Of a DNA stretch of 44,419 nucleotides, positions 8,705 through 17,259 are shown piece by piece. Made by a program: the position numbers and the translations under genes. This DNA is from Rariglobus sp. (GTDB lineage Bacteria > Verrucomicrobiota > Verrucomicrobiia > Opitutales > Opitutaceae), in contig JAQSWS010000050.1 of assembly GCA_029266495.1 (NCBI GenBank), forward strand, positions 1 through 44,419, in the 5' to 3' direction. The number at the start of each line of letters is the position of its first letter. Positions within the stretch are counted from its first letter, which is position 1. The notes under the pieces are model-generated. The model was not told the DNA's origin and made no database searches. It saw nothing but the letters and a program-made list of their open reading frames with translations.

Positions 8705-10279
8705 TTACGGTGCGCTCTTTTCGGCGAGCTTCCACAATTCCGGCGTGCAACCGATCGCGGCCGTCAAGGTGCCGGAAGCATCCGCGGACGACAAGGCGCG
8801 ACTCCATTCCGTCACCGGAATTTCGGTCCCTTCGTCCGCGTTGGTCTTCGGCAACCTTACCCGTGTGCCGTCGCTCCATTCGACGGCATCAAGCATCACC
8901 TTCCCCCGGGTTTCCAAGAGCACGCGCTGGCCGTCGGCCGGCCCCTTGAATTGCACTCCGGACAACCGCACCTCGCCGCTTCCACGTTCGACGCGCAACG
9001 CATTGCCCTGCCCTGAAACCGTCGCCTGGCTCAATTGAAACGGCGCGGCCGCCACAATCCCCGTGCTGTCCGCGCGCGCGGCATCGGCCAAGATCAGAAC
9101 GTTGTTCGCCTTCAGATAGCGGCCGAACAACTGACTGCCGTTGCCGGCGAGCACCGCGTCTTCCAGCACGTGCTTCGCCTTTGACTCCACGATCGCGACG
9201 CCGAAGCCGTAGTGCCGGCAATCCCTCACCACGAGGTTGCGCGTGACCGAACCGCCCTCGGTGTTGACGTTAAATACTCCGTTGTCGCAGCGCGTGAACA
9301 CCGCCCCGTCGAGCACCGTCTCGCACGCATCGTGCGCACTGAAGCCTTCGTCAAAACAGTCAGTGGCATTGCAATTGAAGAACTGCGCGTCGATCACGCG
9401 TCCGTGGATGTTGAAGGCGTCGTTCCAGACATAACGCACATTCAGGTTTTTCACCGCCACGTGCCCCTTCTCGCCCGTGAGTGAGACCCCGGTGCCGCGC
9501 ACGACCAGCTGCACGTTGAGTGTCGCCGGATTTTTATTCATCACCGGGTAAAAATACAGATCGCCATCCTCCATGCACCAGTGCCCCGGTTGCAGACTCG
9601 CACGCGCCGAGGGAAACAGCGCCTCGGTGCCATCAAGTCGTATGCCGGCCGGCCTCGGCTTGCCCTTGAACTTATAGGACGGTCTCGATCCTCCCGACCA
9701 TTTCGTCGGATCGAGCCGCACCACCTCGCCGGCTGCCGACACGGTTTCAATCGTGAACTCGGCTGCTTTGCGTCCACTGGGCGGACGAAAAAAAAGAGTG
9801 GCGTCCCCCCACTGGTTCGTTTCGAAGCAAAATTCCCCTTCCTTCAAATCGCCGGCGAGGCGGGTCTCCAGAATCATCTCCCCGTCAACGATCAGAATAT
9901 TGCGGGAGAGCGTCTGCTTGCGCCGCCACACACCGCCTTCCAATTCAACCCAGCCGCCAGGCGCGCACGGCTCCGCACCGCTCAACGTGGCTCCATGTCC
10001 ATCCAGCGTGATCGGACGCCCCGGTTCTCCTCCCTTGTCCCGGAACTGCACTTCCTGCCGGTAGTCGCCCTTGATCACCGCGAGATGAATCGTGTCACCC
10101 GCGCCGGCGAGATCCACCGCCCGCTGGATGGTCTTGAGGGGACCGCGTGTCGCCGATTCGATCCGCGCGGAAAGCCCGTCGTGCCGGTCCGTCCCGACGT
10201 CTTGATTCACATACAGATCGGCTGCGGACAGACACCTGCAGCCAAGCAAGACGAGACCGACTCCAAATAGGTTTTTCAT
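8705..10279 (-). CDS. Secreted right-handed parallel beta-helix protein (pectate-lyase-like fold)
   Basis: The protein has 524 aa. The ATG at 10279 gives signal sequence MKNLFGVGLVLLGCRCLSA; the LLGC could also be read as a weak lipobox, so a lipoprotein is possible. The mature start, DLYVNQDVGTDRHDG, and then GPLKTIQRAVDLAGAGDTIHL are characteristic of DUF1565/beta-helix proteins that begin with a repeated-coil cap. Coils follow with regular V-NLNVR, CETVLDGAVFTRCDNGVF and NLVVRDCRHYGFGV repeats. Such proteins include polysaccharide lyases and glycosidases of the pectate-lyase superfamily, but no catalytic residues are certain. It is the first gene of the minus-strand run and starts about 85 bp from the operator at 10364, which it shares with the divergent CBM9-like gene. 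Confidence 0.78.
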   Translation of the reverse strand: MKNLFGVGLVLLGCRCLSAADLYVNQDVGTDRHDGLSARIESATRGPLKTIQRAVDLAGAGDTIHLAVIKGDYRQEVQFRDKGGEPGRPITLDGHGATLSGAEPCAPGGWVELEGGVWRRKQTLSRNILIVDGEMILETRLAGDLKEGEFCFETNQWGDATLFFRPPSGRKAAEFTIETVSAAGEVVRLDPTKWSGGSRPSYKFKGKPRPAGIRLDGTEALFPSARASLQPGHWCMEDGDLYFYPVMNKNPATLNVQLVVRGTGVSLTGEKGHVAVKNLNVRYVWNDAFNIHGRVIDAQFFNCNATDCFDEGFSAHDACETVLDGAVFTRCDNGVFNVNTEGGSVTRNLVVRDCRHYGFGVAIVESKAKHVLEDAVLAGNGSQLFGRYLKANNVLILADAARADSTGIVAAAPFQLSQATVSGQGNALRVERGSGEVRLSGVQFKGPADGQRVLLETRGKVMLDAVEWSDGTRVRLPKTNADEGTEIPVTEWSRALSSADASGTLTAAIGCTPELWKLAEKSAP

Positions 10280-10363
10280 GGGGTAAAACTCCGCGCGAGG
10301 CGCACAGAGTGGAAGTAACGAACAGTCCCGTGATTTCATCCAGCCGCATCGAAGGCAATAAAA

Positions 10364-10381
10364 ATTGAGCACGTGAACAAT
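10364..10381. promoter_or_regulatory. Predicted LacI operator in a divergent promoter region
   Basis: The sequence attgagCACGTGaacaat matches the ATTGT-n-CACGTG-n-ACAAT palindrome at almost every position. It lies between the divergent genes at 10279 (minus) and 10443 (plus), so one operator could control both. On the minus strand an ATGAAA/TTTTTAT pair brackets it with a spacer of about 17 bp. Confidence 0.72.
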
Positions 10382-10442
10382 TTCATTGAAAGATTGCTTG
10401 GCCGCGAGCCCCCTCTGCCTCCTTCTCTTCACCACCCCTGCA

Positions 10443-11183
10443 ATGACTCATAACCCCGCCTCTCTCACCCGCCTGGTTTTGCTCGGTTTCAGTTCGGCTC
10501 TGTTCGCACATGCCGTCCCTGCCGGCGACCTGCCTGAAATACGCGTGCCGCGCACCGATGCGGTGATCGTTGCCGACGGCAAACTCGACGAGGCCGCCTG
10601 GACTGGCGCCGCGCGTCTCACGCTGGGCGACTTTTGGGCGCAGACATCCCACCCGCTCGAAACCACCGAGGTCCTGCTCTTGCGCACCAGCAAGGCCTTG
10701 CACATCGCCTTTATAGCCGCCGACCGCGAGATTCTCGCCACACGCACGGACCGCGACGACCGGACTCATCGGGATGACTGCGTGGAAATCTTTCTCGCCC
10801 GCCCGCGCGAGACCAACGGAGACGCCCTTGCCCTTGAGATCAACGCGCTCGGCACGACGGCCGATTACTACTACCGCCACGCCGGCTGGATTAATTTCGG
10901 ATGGGAGCCTTCCGTCGTGCGCATTACCTCGCAACGAAACCCGCAGGTGCCGCTGACTCCACCCGCGCCCGCACCAGGCTTCATCGTCGAAGTCGAAATC
11001 CCGTGGCCTGAACTGCTCTACGCGCTACCCGAAAAAGAGGTTCCCCCGCGTCTTCGCGCCAACTTCGCCCGCTGGAACTACGGCCGGGGCGGACGCATAT
11101 TCACCATCTGGTCGGATCCTCGATCTTCGCGCCCCACCCCGCTTGTCCCCGACCGTTTTGGCTGGCTGATCTTCGAGGAGTAA
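10443..11183 (+). CDS. Secreted CBM9-like carbohydrate-binding protein
   Basis: The protein has 246 aa. The ATG at 10443 gives signal peptide MTHNPASLTRLVLLGFSSAL with cleavage near AVPAG; the TTG further upstream at 10386 is less likely. The single domain shows the CBM9-like/DOMON signature: VIVADGKLDEAAW, then EVLLLRTSKALHIAF, HRDDCVEIFLAR and the closing FIVEVEIPWPELLY. CBM9 domains bind reducing ends or uronate-rich glycans, and stand-alone secreted copies are common next to polysaccharide enzymes. It has no recognizable catalytic part. It is transcribed alone, divergent from the minus-strand lyase operon, and is followed by stem-loops facing the convergent giant gene. Confidence 0.82.
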   Translation: MTHNPASLTRLVLLGFSSALFAHAVPAGDLPEIRVPRTDAVIVADGKLDEAAWTGAARLTLGDFWAQTSHPLETTEVLLLRTSKALHIAFIAADREILATRTDRDDRTHRDDCVEIFLARPRETNGDALALEINALGTTADYYYRHAGWINFGWEPSVVRITSQRNPQVPLTPPAPAPGFIVEVEIPWPELLYALPEKEVPPRLRANFARWNYGRGGRIFTIWSDPRSSRPTPLVPDRFGWLIFEE

Positions 11184-11210
11184 CCGACCGGTATCGGCAG
11201 CCGGTTACTC
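11178..11210. terminator. Stem-loop overlapping the CBM9-like stop codon
   Basis: GAGTAACCG (11178-11186) is the exact reverse complement of CGGTTACTC (11202-11210), giving a 9-bp stem and a 15-nt loop. It covers the TAA stop codon. No T-tract follows, so rho-independent action is unproven. Confidence 0.45.
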
Positions 11211-11222
11211 GCAAATTACAAA

Positions 11223-11246
11223 GCGGCACCCGGTTTCGGATGCCGC
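11223..11246. terminator. Bidirectional terminator-like hairpin between convergent genes
   Basis: GCGGCA (11223-11228) pairs with TGCCGC (11241-11246), with CCG/CGG pairing inside after one mismatch. It lies between the convergent ends of the CBM9-like gene (11183) and the beta-helix/LamG gene (11262). The stem is nearly the same sequence as the hairpin at 17227-17248. Confidence 0.5.
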
Positions 11247-11261
11247 CACACAATCACATGA

Positions 11262-14200
11262 TCACTGTTCCGCCAGTGCGCGGATTTCCGTGATGCGCAC
11301 TGCTCGATCATAGAGTTCAACCTCATCAATCTTGCCCTTGAATACATTGGCGCTTCCAAACGATCCCCCGCGACGTCCAATATTGAGAGCAACACCCGTT
11401 GTATCCGGCACGGCCGGCGCGGTGCCCGCGGCGATCTGGCTGCCGTCGATGTAGAGACGCACGCTCTTATACGCATCCACGCTGGCCGCGACGTGTTGCC
11501 ATGTGTTGGGGACGATGCCGGTGCCCGCAATGCTGAAGCCATTGCCATAGGTGAACGTGAGCTGGTCGTTTTGCAGAGTCAGATCAATCATCTTGGTCGA
11601 ATCCTGGCTCTTGGAGATGATCGTGCGGACCGTGCCATCGATCGTCGTGGAGTAAATCCATGCCGACACAGTGAAGGTGCCGAGCGTGTTCAACGAGGAC
11701 GGGCTGCCGATGTCGACGTAGTCGTCGATGCCATCGAACTGAAGCGCCTTGCCGTTCGCGATGCCCGTCGTCCACGCAGGGCCATTCGTCAGGATTCCCG
11801 CGTTGTTCAAGCCGGATTCGTCACCCAGTGTGATGCCGGTGTTTTCCTCCATGCGCCAGTAGCCGAGGCTGCGTCCGAAGGCCACTCGCTGGATGTCACC
11901 CGCGGTCAGCACGCCGGAGTGGATCTGCAACTCATCGATGCTGCCCATGAAGTAGTCGCCCGGCGAGGAACCACCCTTCCGGCCGACGCACAACGCGTTG
12001 GTGCTGGCAGCGGGAATGACCGTGCTTTGATACGCGCCGGTCTGCTTGCCGTCGACATAGAGCGTGACGAACTGGGTGGGGGATATCGTCGCCGCGACAT
12101 GCACCCAGCGGTTCGCCGGAACCGTGCCGGCACTGAAGCGAGAATCGCCCGTGCCATACTTCTGCTGGAACGTCAGCTTTCCGTTGTAGATCGAAAGCAG
12201 GTATTGATACCAGGTATTGTGCGCGACTTTGGAAACGATCGCGCGCGTGACCCCGCCGCCTGTCATGTAAACCCAAGCCGAAATCGAAAAATCCGACGTG
12301 AAGTTGAAACTGCTGTTGCTCGGTATACTGGCGTAGTCGTTGGCGCCATCGAGGGACAACGCGAGTTCGCGGGCGCCCCCGGCCCACGTCGCGCCATTGT
12401 TCAGGGTGAGGTGATTTTGGTTCACGCTGCCATCGCCCGCAGTGGTGCCGAAGCCTTCGTCGAAGGTCCAGTTGGCCGCACCCGGCAAGATGCGCACGAT
12501 CGGATAGCTTCCGCTGTAAAACGGCCGTGCCCCGCCCGTGAGGATGTTGCTGTTGAGCATCGCCACGTTCCTGAACTGGCCGCCGGTCCGCAGGTCGAAC
12601 TCAACCAAGTCGGCCGTGCCCGTGGGCGGAAGGGTGATGCGGTTGTTCGCAACTGTGACGTCGCCGACCTCTATGGTGTCGGCACGCAGGTAAAACAGCT
12701 CGTCGAGGTGGGTGCTGGCCATCTGGATGTCGTTTCCGACGAAGCTGAAACGCCCCATGTTTTCGGCACGCACGAGACGCCGCACGTTCTTGAAGATGTT
12801 ATCCTCCACCACGACGTTCTCACCACCGCGCCAGATGAGGAACTCACCACCCACGTCGAAGGTGTTTCCTGCCACGAGGAAATCGCGCGTGCCACCGAGC
12901 TGAAACAACACGCTGAAGCGCGGGGTAGTGGCCAGTGACGGATCGAACGTCACGAGGTTTTCAACGAATCCACCGCCCTCAAACGAGGCGAAGGGCATGC
13001 GGATCATATTGAAAAAAATCGGCGCGGACACCGGCTTTTGGGTAAACGTAATGATGTTGTCGCTCCAGATCAGGTTGCGATTGATGCGGCCCGTGCGCGT
13101 AATGAAAACGCCCTCGTTGCCCTCCCACTTGCGTTTGATGATGACGTCGTTTCCAGTGATGGTGAAGTTTTCCATCACGGTGCTGTTTTGGAGCGCTTCG
13201 CCCCAGTCGAGACCGATGTAAACCGCGCCGCGTTGGAAGCCGTTGAAGACGTTGTTGCTGATGGTCACGTTGCGCTTGATCTGGCTCGCGCCGTTGGAGC
13301 GGGTGCGACCGACACAAGACACACAGTATGCCTGCGAGTTAATGAAGGTGTTGCCATCGACGAGCACGTTCTCGGTGAGATCGTCTTCTCCGATTCCCGC
13401 CCGCAATTGCGTGCCGGTGAAGAGGCATCCCGTAATCGTGAAATTCGAGCCCCCGTTCTGGATCGACTGGCGCGTGAAGTGTTCGGCAAACGCGACGCGA
13501 TCACCGACCACCAGCGTCTGCGGAGTATTGGTCGTCGTCAACGTGACGATGTCCGGCGCGGTGAAGGACCCGACGCTGCAATAGGAGCGCAGCACCTGAT
13601 CGGTCGAATCGTAAATATACGCTTTAACGTCATCCAATGACAGCCAGCTAATATCATGGCCCGGAGTAACGTTGACCTGCACCTGGGCGGTGTAAGTGCC
13701 GGCGCTATTCACCCAATTCGATATGATCGCACCAATGGTCCCCGTCGCATCGCCGTAATTGACCGCGGTGCTGTCGGTGAATTCGCAATTGGTAACGGTG
13801 ACGTCATTGCCCAAATTATAAACTGACTGGCAGTAATCCTGATGGTTCGAGGCGAGATCGAACTTCAGGTTGTCGAGCGTCAGATGCGAGGCGGTCGACT
13901 CGATCGTGAGCGCCCGGGAGGATCCCGCGGCGAGCGGCTTGATCAGCGTGGCCCGAGTGCCAGAGCCCTTCAGGGTGAAATGCCCGTAGCGGATGCGCAC
14001 AGGATTGGCGTAGTCGCCAAATTGGAGGGTTCCGGCAGGCAGCAACAACGTTGTGGTGGCGGAGGGGTTCGCGATGGCCCAGCGCTCCGCGGCACCGACG
14101 GCCTTCTGCAAAGCCGCCCGCGTGGTGCCGTTAGACGCTCCTGCGGTCACACCAAACCACGCGGCCTCCAGCGTGTGACTCGGCACGTTGTCCGCAACAT

Positions 14201-14909
14201 CACGGCCCGCCGCGGTCGCATGCCGGTAAGATACCGTAATAGGAGTGGCACTGGTCGGCGGGGCATTCCGGTAGTTGACGCTCAGGATGTTTCCACTGCG
14301 CGGCGGATAATAGAACGTCACGCTGTAGGCACCACTCGCATAGTCGATCGTTCCGGTTGAACCATTGGTTGTGAACGTGCCGGCATTGTCGCGCGCACCG
14401 AGTTGGTCGACCGTAAAGGAAACGCTGCCCGGCTTGACGGGAGGCACCAAGGTCCCGGTGAAGGTCTGCTGCGTGCCGTTGACCGCGCCCAGCGATGAAC
14501 CAGCCCCGGTGCCGGGATAAACCAGCGTGTAGGCGCCCGTGGCGTAATTGATCGTGCCGGTCTGGCTGTTTTGAGGGCTGTTGTGACCGACCTTGCCGGC
14601 GCCATCGTCAGTAAAGGTAATACTACCGATTTTAAATATCACCGAACCTGCTTCGATCGGCAGCTTGGCGGCGGGAAGCGTTCCTGAATAGGTGAAGTCG
14701 GCACCGTTGCCCGCCCCGATTGTGGCGTTGGAAACAGTGCCGGTGTTGGTCGTCAGCAATTTCACCAATACACCGTCCGGCACCGCATTCGATGCGGGCT
14801 GATGGGTGTAGGTGAGCGTCGTTGCACCGGCGCAAACGGGCAGGATCAAAGCAAGCATAGCCAAGTGGGCATGCTTGTGCGTAAGGACACGGCAATACAC
14901 TGCGTTCAT
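11262..14909 (-). CDS. Giant secreted beta-helix protein with two C-terminal LamG domains
   Basis: The protein has 1215 aa starting at the ATG at 14909 (MNAVYCRVLTHKHAHLAMLA, cleavage near CAGA). Longer starts at 14951 and 14978 are possible but give a worse signal peptide. Order of parts: (a) about residues 35-240, two tandem beta modules, each ending in TGTINYATGAYTLVY or TGTIDYASGAYSVTF, of a type also seen in phage tail proteins; (b) about 250-820, a right-handed beta-helix beginning AAWFGVTAGASNGTTRAALQ with many NVLVDGNTF/NVTISNNVF coils; (c) about 820-1215, two LamG domains, each with LDGxxDY, FSISAWVY/FTVSAWIY and a closing GSIDELQI/GKIDEVEL. It probably binds or cleaves an extracellular glycan; no catalytic residues are assignable. 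It is a single gene with its own operator at 15021. Confidence 0.8.
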   Translation of the reverse strand: MNAVYCRVLTHKHAHLAMLALILPVCAGATTLTYTHQPASNAVPDGVLVKLLTTNTGTVSNATIGAGNGADFTYSGTLPAAKLPIEAGSVIFKIGSITFTDDGAGKVGHNSPQNSQTGTINYATGAYTLVYPGTGAGSSLGAVNGTQQTFTGTLVPPVKPGSVSFTVDQLGARDNAGTFTTNGSTGTIDYASGAYSVTFYYPPRSGNILSVNYRNAPPTSATPITVSYRHATAAGRDVADNVPSHTLEAAWFGVTAGASNGTTRAALQKAVGAAERWAIANPSATTTLLLPAGTLQFGDYANPVRIRYGHFTLKGSGTRATLIKPLAAGSSRALTIESTASHLTLDNLKFDLASNHQDYCQSVYNLGNDVTVTNCEFTDSTAVNYGDATGTIGAIISNWVNSAGTYTAQVQVNVTPGHDISWLSLDDVKAYIYDSTDQVLRSYCSVGSFTAPDIVTLTTTNTPQTLVVGDRVAFAEHFTRQSIQNGGSNFTITGCLFTGTQLRAGIGEDDLTENVLVDGNTFINSQAYCVSCVGRTRSNGASQIKRNVTISNNVFNGFQRGAVYIGLDWGEALQNSTVMENFTITGNDVIIKRKWEGNEGVFITRTGRINRNLIWSDNIITFTQKPVSAPIFFNMIRMPFASFEGGGFVENLVTFDPSLATTPRFSVLFQLGGTRDFLVAGNTFDVGGEFLIWRGGENVVVEDNIFKNVRRLVRAENMGRFSFVGNDIQMASTHLDELFYLRADTIEVGDVTVANNRITLPPTGTADLVEFDLRTGGQFRNVAMLNSNILTGGARPFYSGSYPIVRILPGAANWTFDEGFGTTAGDGSVNQNHLTLNNGATWAGGARELALSLDGANDYASIPSNSSFNFTSDFSISAWVYMTGGGVTRAIVSKVAHNTWYQYLLSIYNGKLTFQQKYGTGDSRFSAGTVPANRWVHVAATISPTQFVTLYVDGKQTGAYQSTVIPAASTNALCVGRKGGSSPGDYFMGSIDELQIHSGVLTAGDIQRVAFGRSLGYWRMEENTGITLGDESGLNNAGILTNGPAWTTGIANGKALQFDGIDDYVDIGSPSSLNTLGTFTVSAWIYSTTIDGTVRTIISKSQDSTKMIDLTLQNDQLTFTYGNGFSIAGTGIVPNTWQHVAASVDAYKSVRLYIDGSQIAAGTAPAVPDTTGVALNIGRRGGSFGSANVFKGKIDEVELYDRAVRITEIRALAEQ

Positions 14910-15020
14910 CGTGAGGTTGGGGTTACGTAGCTTCGTTTCGAATAGGCCCATGCCGTCCGAAACACATGTGGTCATCACGGACCCAAGGGGGTAAGTCCGA
15001 GCAACCGTTCGCGACTAAAA

Positions 15021-15038
15021 ATGTTTCACGTGAACAAT
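15021..15038 (-). promoter_or_regulatory. Predicted LacI operator and promoter of the giant beta-helix/LamG gene
   Basis: The sequence atgtttCACGTGaacaat has a perfect core and right half. On the minus strand a TTGACT -35 box (plus-strand 15039-15044) lies immediately upstream, followed by a 17-bp spacer that is almost exactly the operator, then TTTTTA as a weak -10. A bound repressor would block RNA polymerase directly. Confidence 0.74.
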
Positions 15039-15154
15039 AGTCAACATTTTTGCCCGTTGATTGCAAAAAATCCAGATCAACGTGAAAATGCAGGCGATCA
15101 TCAGGCGGGGTGCCCGCCTCAATGATGCCCCCATCTTCCAACTGAAGTGTGCCG

Positions 15155-16216
15155 TCAGGTTTCCGACTTCGGGCGGCTGCAGGACTCGCGCTCGATCAGC
15201 GTGGGGCGAAGAACCACCATCTGCGGAAAGCCGGACCAGTCGCCTTCCATGCGACGCATCAACAATTCCACCGCCCGCACGCCCAGTTCCGCCTCCGGTT
15301 GACGCATCGTCGTGAGCGGCACACGCGCAAACTCTGCCGCAGGGATGTCATCATAACCCGTAAGCGCGACTTCTCCGGGCACGTCGACGTTGTTCAATTT
15401 CGCGGCGTGCTGGAAGCCGATGGCCGTCTGGTCGGACTGGCAGATGACCGCCGTCGGCCGCCGGCTCATCGCGAAAAACTTCAAGGCTCCGTCATAACCC
15501 ATGCGATAATCCGAAACTGATCGCACCTTGTCCGCTTCTTCACGGCGGACCCGGACAGGGACGCGCAACATCCAGTCTTTGTTCACCGGCAAACCGGCGG
15601 CCGCCAGTGCATCGGCAACGCCTTTCTCCTTCGCGATCGCATATGTTGACTGAATGTCTTCGAGCAGCAGTCCGATGTCGCGATGGCCCTTGGAGATTAT
15701 ATGACGGGTCATTTCTCCATAAGCCCAAGGCGCATCCACGACCACACAATCCGTTTCCAGCGTCGCGATGGGGGCGATCGCCACCAGCCCCACCCGCGCC
15801 TTGATCAACTTTTTGAAATGCGCGGAGTCCTGCAGACGCCCCTTGCCCGTGACAATCAATCCGTCCACTTTGCGTGAGCGCAACTCGTCAACACACCGGG
15901 CCTCGCCCTCGGCGCTGCCATCGCTGTAGGTCAGCACCAGCGAATAACCGCGCAGCCGCGCCGCTTCATGAATCGCGCGGGCCTTTTCCATTTCGGAAAT
16001 TTTCGCGTCGCCGATCGCAATCAGGCCGATCGTCCGCGTGCGCCCCGTCCGTAGTCCTTGGGCGATGATATTCGGACTATAGCCGATCTCAGAAAGCGCT
16101 TTTTCGATCCGTTGTCGCGTGGAAGCTTTGACCAGAGGCGATCCGGACAAAACCCGGTGTAAGGTCCCACGGCTGATGCCCAGGCGGTCGGCGACTTCGT
16201 GTTGAGTAAGTTCCAT
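15155..16216 (-). CDS. LacI-family transcriptional repressor
   Basis: The protein has 353 aa. The N-terminus carries the LacI helix-turn-helix: LTQHEVADRLGISRGTLHRV, then LSGSPLVKASTRQRIEKAL and EIGYSPNIIAQGL with the hinge helix. The C-terminal two thirds is a periplasmic-binding-like ligand domain (TRTIGLIAIG, DGLIVTGKG, GYDDIPAAEFARVPLTTMRQ). The recognition helix reads SRGTLHRVLSG where most family members have a TVSRVLN-type helix, which fits an unusual operator. It is the best candidate to bind the CACGTG palindromes found across the window, including one strong and one weaker site in its own promoter, so autoregulation is likely. The effector is unknown but is probably a uronate or oligosaccharide derivative. 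Confidence 0.95.
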   Translation of the reverse strand: MELTQHEVADRLGISRGTLHRVLSGSPLVKASTRQRIEKALSEIGYSPNIIAQGLRTGRTRTIGLIAIGDAKISEMEKARAIHEAARLRGYSLVLTYSDGSAEGEARCVDELRSRKVDGLIVTGKGRLQDSAHFKKLIKARVGLVAIAPIATLETDCVVVDAPWAYGEMTRHIISKGHRDIGLLLEDIQSTYAIAKEKGVADALAAAGLPVNKDWMLRVPVRVRREEADKVRSVSDYRMGYDGALKFFAMSRRPTAVICQSDQTAIGFQHAAKLNNVDVPGEVALTGYDDIPAAEFARVPLTTMRQPEAELGVRAVELLMRRMEGDWSGFPQMVVLRPTLIERESCSRPKSET

Positions 16217-16274
16217 TAAAAAGTGGTCGTGAATGAATCAGTGTGAATATGGCGCGATCAGTTCCCCGCCAAAA

Positions 16275-16292
16275 CCAGTGCACGTGAGAAAC
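16275..16292 (-). promoter_or_regulatory. Predicted LacI operator, downstream site of the lacI promoter
   Basis: The sequence ccagtgCACGTGagaaac keeps the full hexamer core but only weak arms. It lies about 60 bp upstream of the LacI start and downstream of the presumed -10, where a bound repressor would act as a roadblock. Confidence 0.55.
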
Positions 16293-16302
16293 GAAAAGGG
16301 AA

Positions 16303-16320
16303 AAGGTAATCGTGCACAAT
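16303..16320 (-). promoter_or_regulatory. Half-degenerate LacI operator and -35 box of the lacI gene
   Basis: The right half CGTGcACAAT is perfect and the left half is degenerate. Its centre is 28 bp from that of the other site. On the minus strand TTGACT (plus-strand 16329-16334) stands as -35 with a 17-bp spacer and GATTAC as a possible -10. Confidence 0.45.
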
Positions 16321-16493
16321 TTATTCCGAGTCAATCACAACGCATCTTTGTTGCAGACAATCTTCCGGTCGTCAAAGCCAACGCCATGTAGCATCCCTAC
16401 GGTCACCCCCGAGCCTTCTCGCTGAATCATTCATCAAACTAATTTGTAACAACTTGCGAATTTATAAATAAAATTAGGTTTTTCGATTGACCA

Positions 16494-16511
16494 TTTGTTC
16501 ACGTGTTACAT
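16494..16511 (+). promoter_or_regulatory. Predicted LacI operator and promoter of the prepilin-like gene
   Basis: The sequence tttgttCACGTGttacat closely fits the palindrome. TTGACC (16487-16492) is a -35 box, and the 17-bp spacer carries the operator, followed by ATTTTA. The ATG at 16515 follows within 4 bp of the operator, so the transcript would have almost no leader unless transcription starts elsewhere. Confidence 0.7.
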
Positions 16512-16514
16512 TTT

Positions 16515-17175
16515 ATGTGCATGCCCCACCCCTGTTCGCCCCGGTCTGCCTCGCGTTCGGCATTCACGCTTGTCGAACTCCTTACCGTCATCGCCATCGT
16601 CGGCGTTTTAGCCGCCTTGCTGTTCCCGGCCATCAACTCGGTTCGCTCATCTGCGCGCAGCACCGTCTGCAGTAATAATTTTCGCAAGATGATCATCGTG
16701 GAGCCAACCCACCATAGGTTCAGGCTCCTCATCCGTTCGAAACGTCGAGCAAATTGTAAAATATATCGACCCCAAGCACACATCCAATTCGCCTTGGATT
16801 TTTCAATGCCCGGACGTGTCGGTCGCATTGTCCCAGATGGGGGTGTCGCTCAAGAGCCTGACGGTTCATGAAATCACTTATGCCTTCAACGAGGAGATGC
16901 ATAATCTCAAGCCGGCGGCCATTCGCAATCCGGCCAAACTCGTGGCCTTCCAGGAAGGCCTCAGCAAGGCATTCTACCCCGGCCAGGGCAGTAAGGGCGT
17001 TGGCGACTACACCATTTCTCGACATGGCTACCGTGCCAGCGGCGACCGCATGGATGTGTTGGGTCGCGGAACCAAATGCGCCTTTGCCGATGGCCATGTG
17101 GGGGAGATTCGCTTCGAGAACGGCAAGTGGAATTTGAGCGGCACTGCGTCCACCGGCGCATTTCTCGAGCCCTGA
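16515..17175 (+). pseudogene. Prepilin-like (pseudopilin) gene split by a frameshift
   Basis: The first part starts at the ATG at 16515 (a second ATG follows at 16521) and carries the type IV/II prepilin signature SAFTLVELLTVIAIVG with a hydrophobic helix and CSNNFRK after it. At about 16690-16715 the reading moves to another frame, which is open from 16693 to the stop at 17175 and encodes NVEQIVKYIDPKHTSNSPW, ITYAFNEEMHNLKP, and the terminal HGYRASG...CAFADGHVG block typical of PVC-bacterial prepilins. One base gained or lost joins both halves into a protein of about 220 aa. It could be a pseudogene, a sequencing error or a programmed shift. The strong operator-promoter in front suggests it is or recently was expressed. 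Its role would be a secreted or surface pilus-like subunit. Confidence 0.78.
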
Positions 17176-17226
17176 AAGGCTTCGATACTTCATCTTCGAA
17201 TCCTTGCCGCAGCGGCAACCAATCGA

Positions 17227-17248
17227 AGCGGCATCCCCGGATGCCGCT
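17227..17248 (+). terminator. Rho-independent terminator after the prepilin-like gene
   Basis: AGCGGCATCC (17227-17236), a CC loop and GGATGCCGCT (17239-17248) form a perfect 10-bp stem, followed by the T-rich ATATTTTATT. The GH4 start codon lies 12 bp after the stem, so the hairpin may also shape or limit expression of that gene. Confidence 0.7.
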
Positions 17249-17259
17249 ATATTTTATTC

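Noticed and set aside
9167-9172. CACGTG hexamers inside genes (for example 9167, 22649, 35214)
   Set aside because: They lack the ATTGT/ACAAT arms and lie inside coding sequence, so they are chance hexamers and not part of the operator set.
11493-12938. 481-codon plus-strand frame opposite the beta-helix/LamG gene
   Set aside because: Composition is Arg/Ala/Asp/Val-rich without any family pattern; the minus strand encodes clear LamG and beta-helix repeats here.
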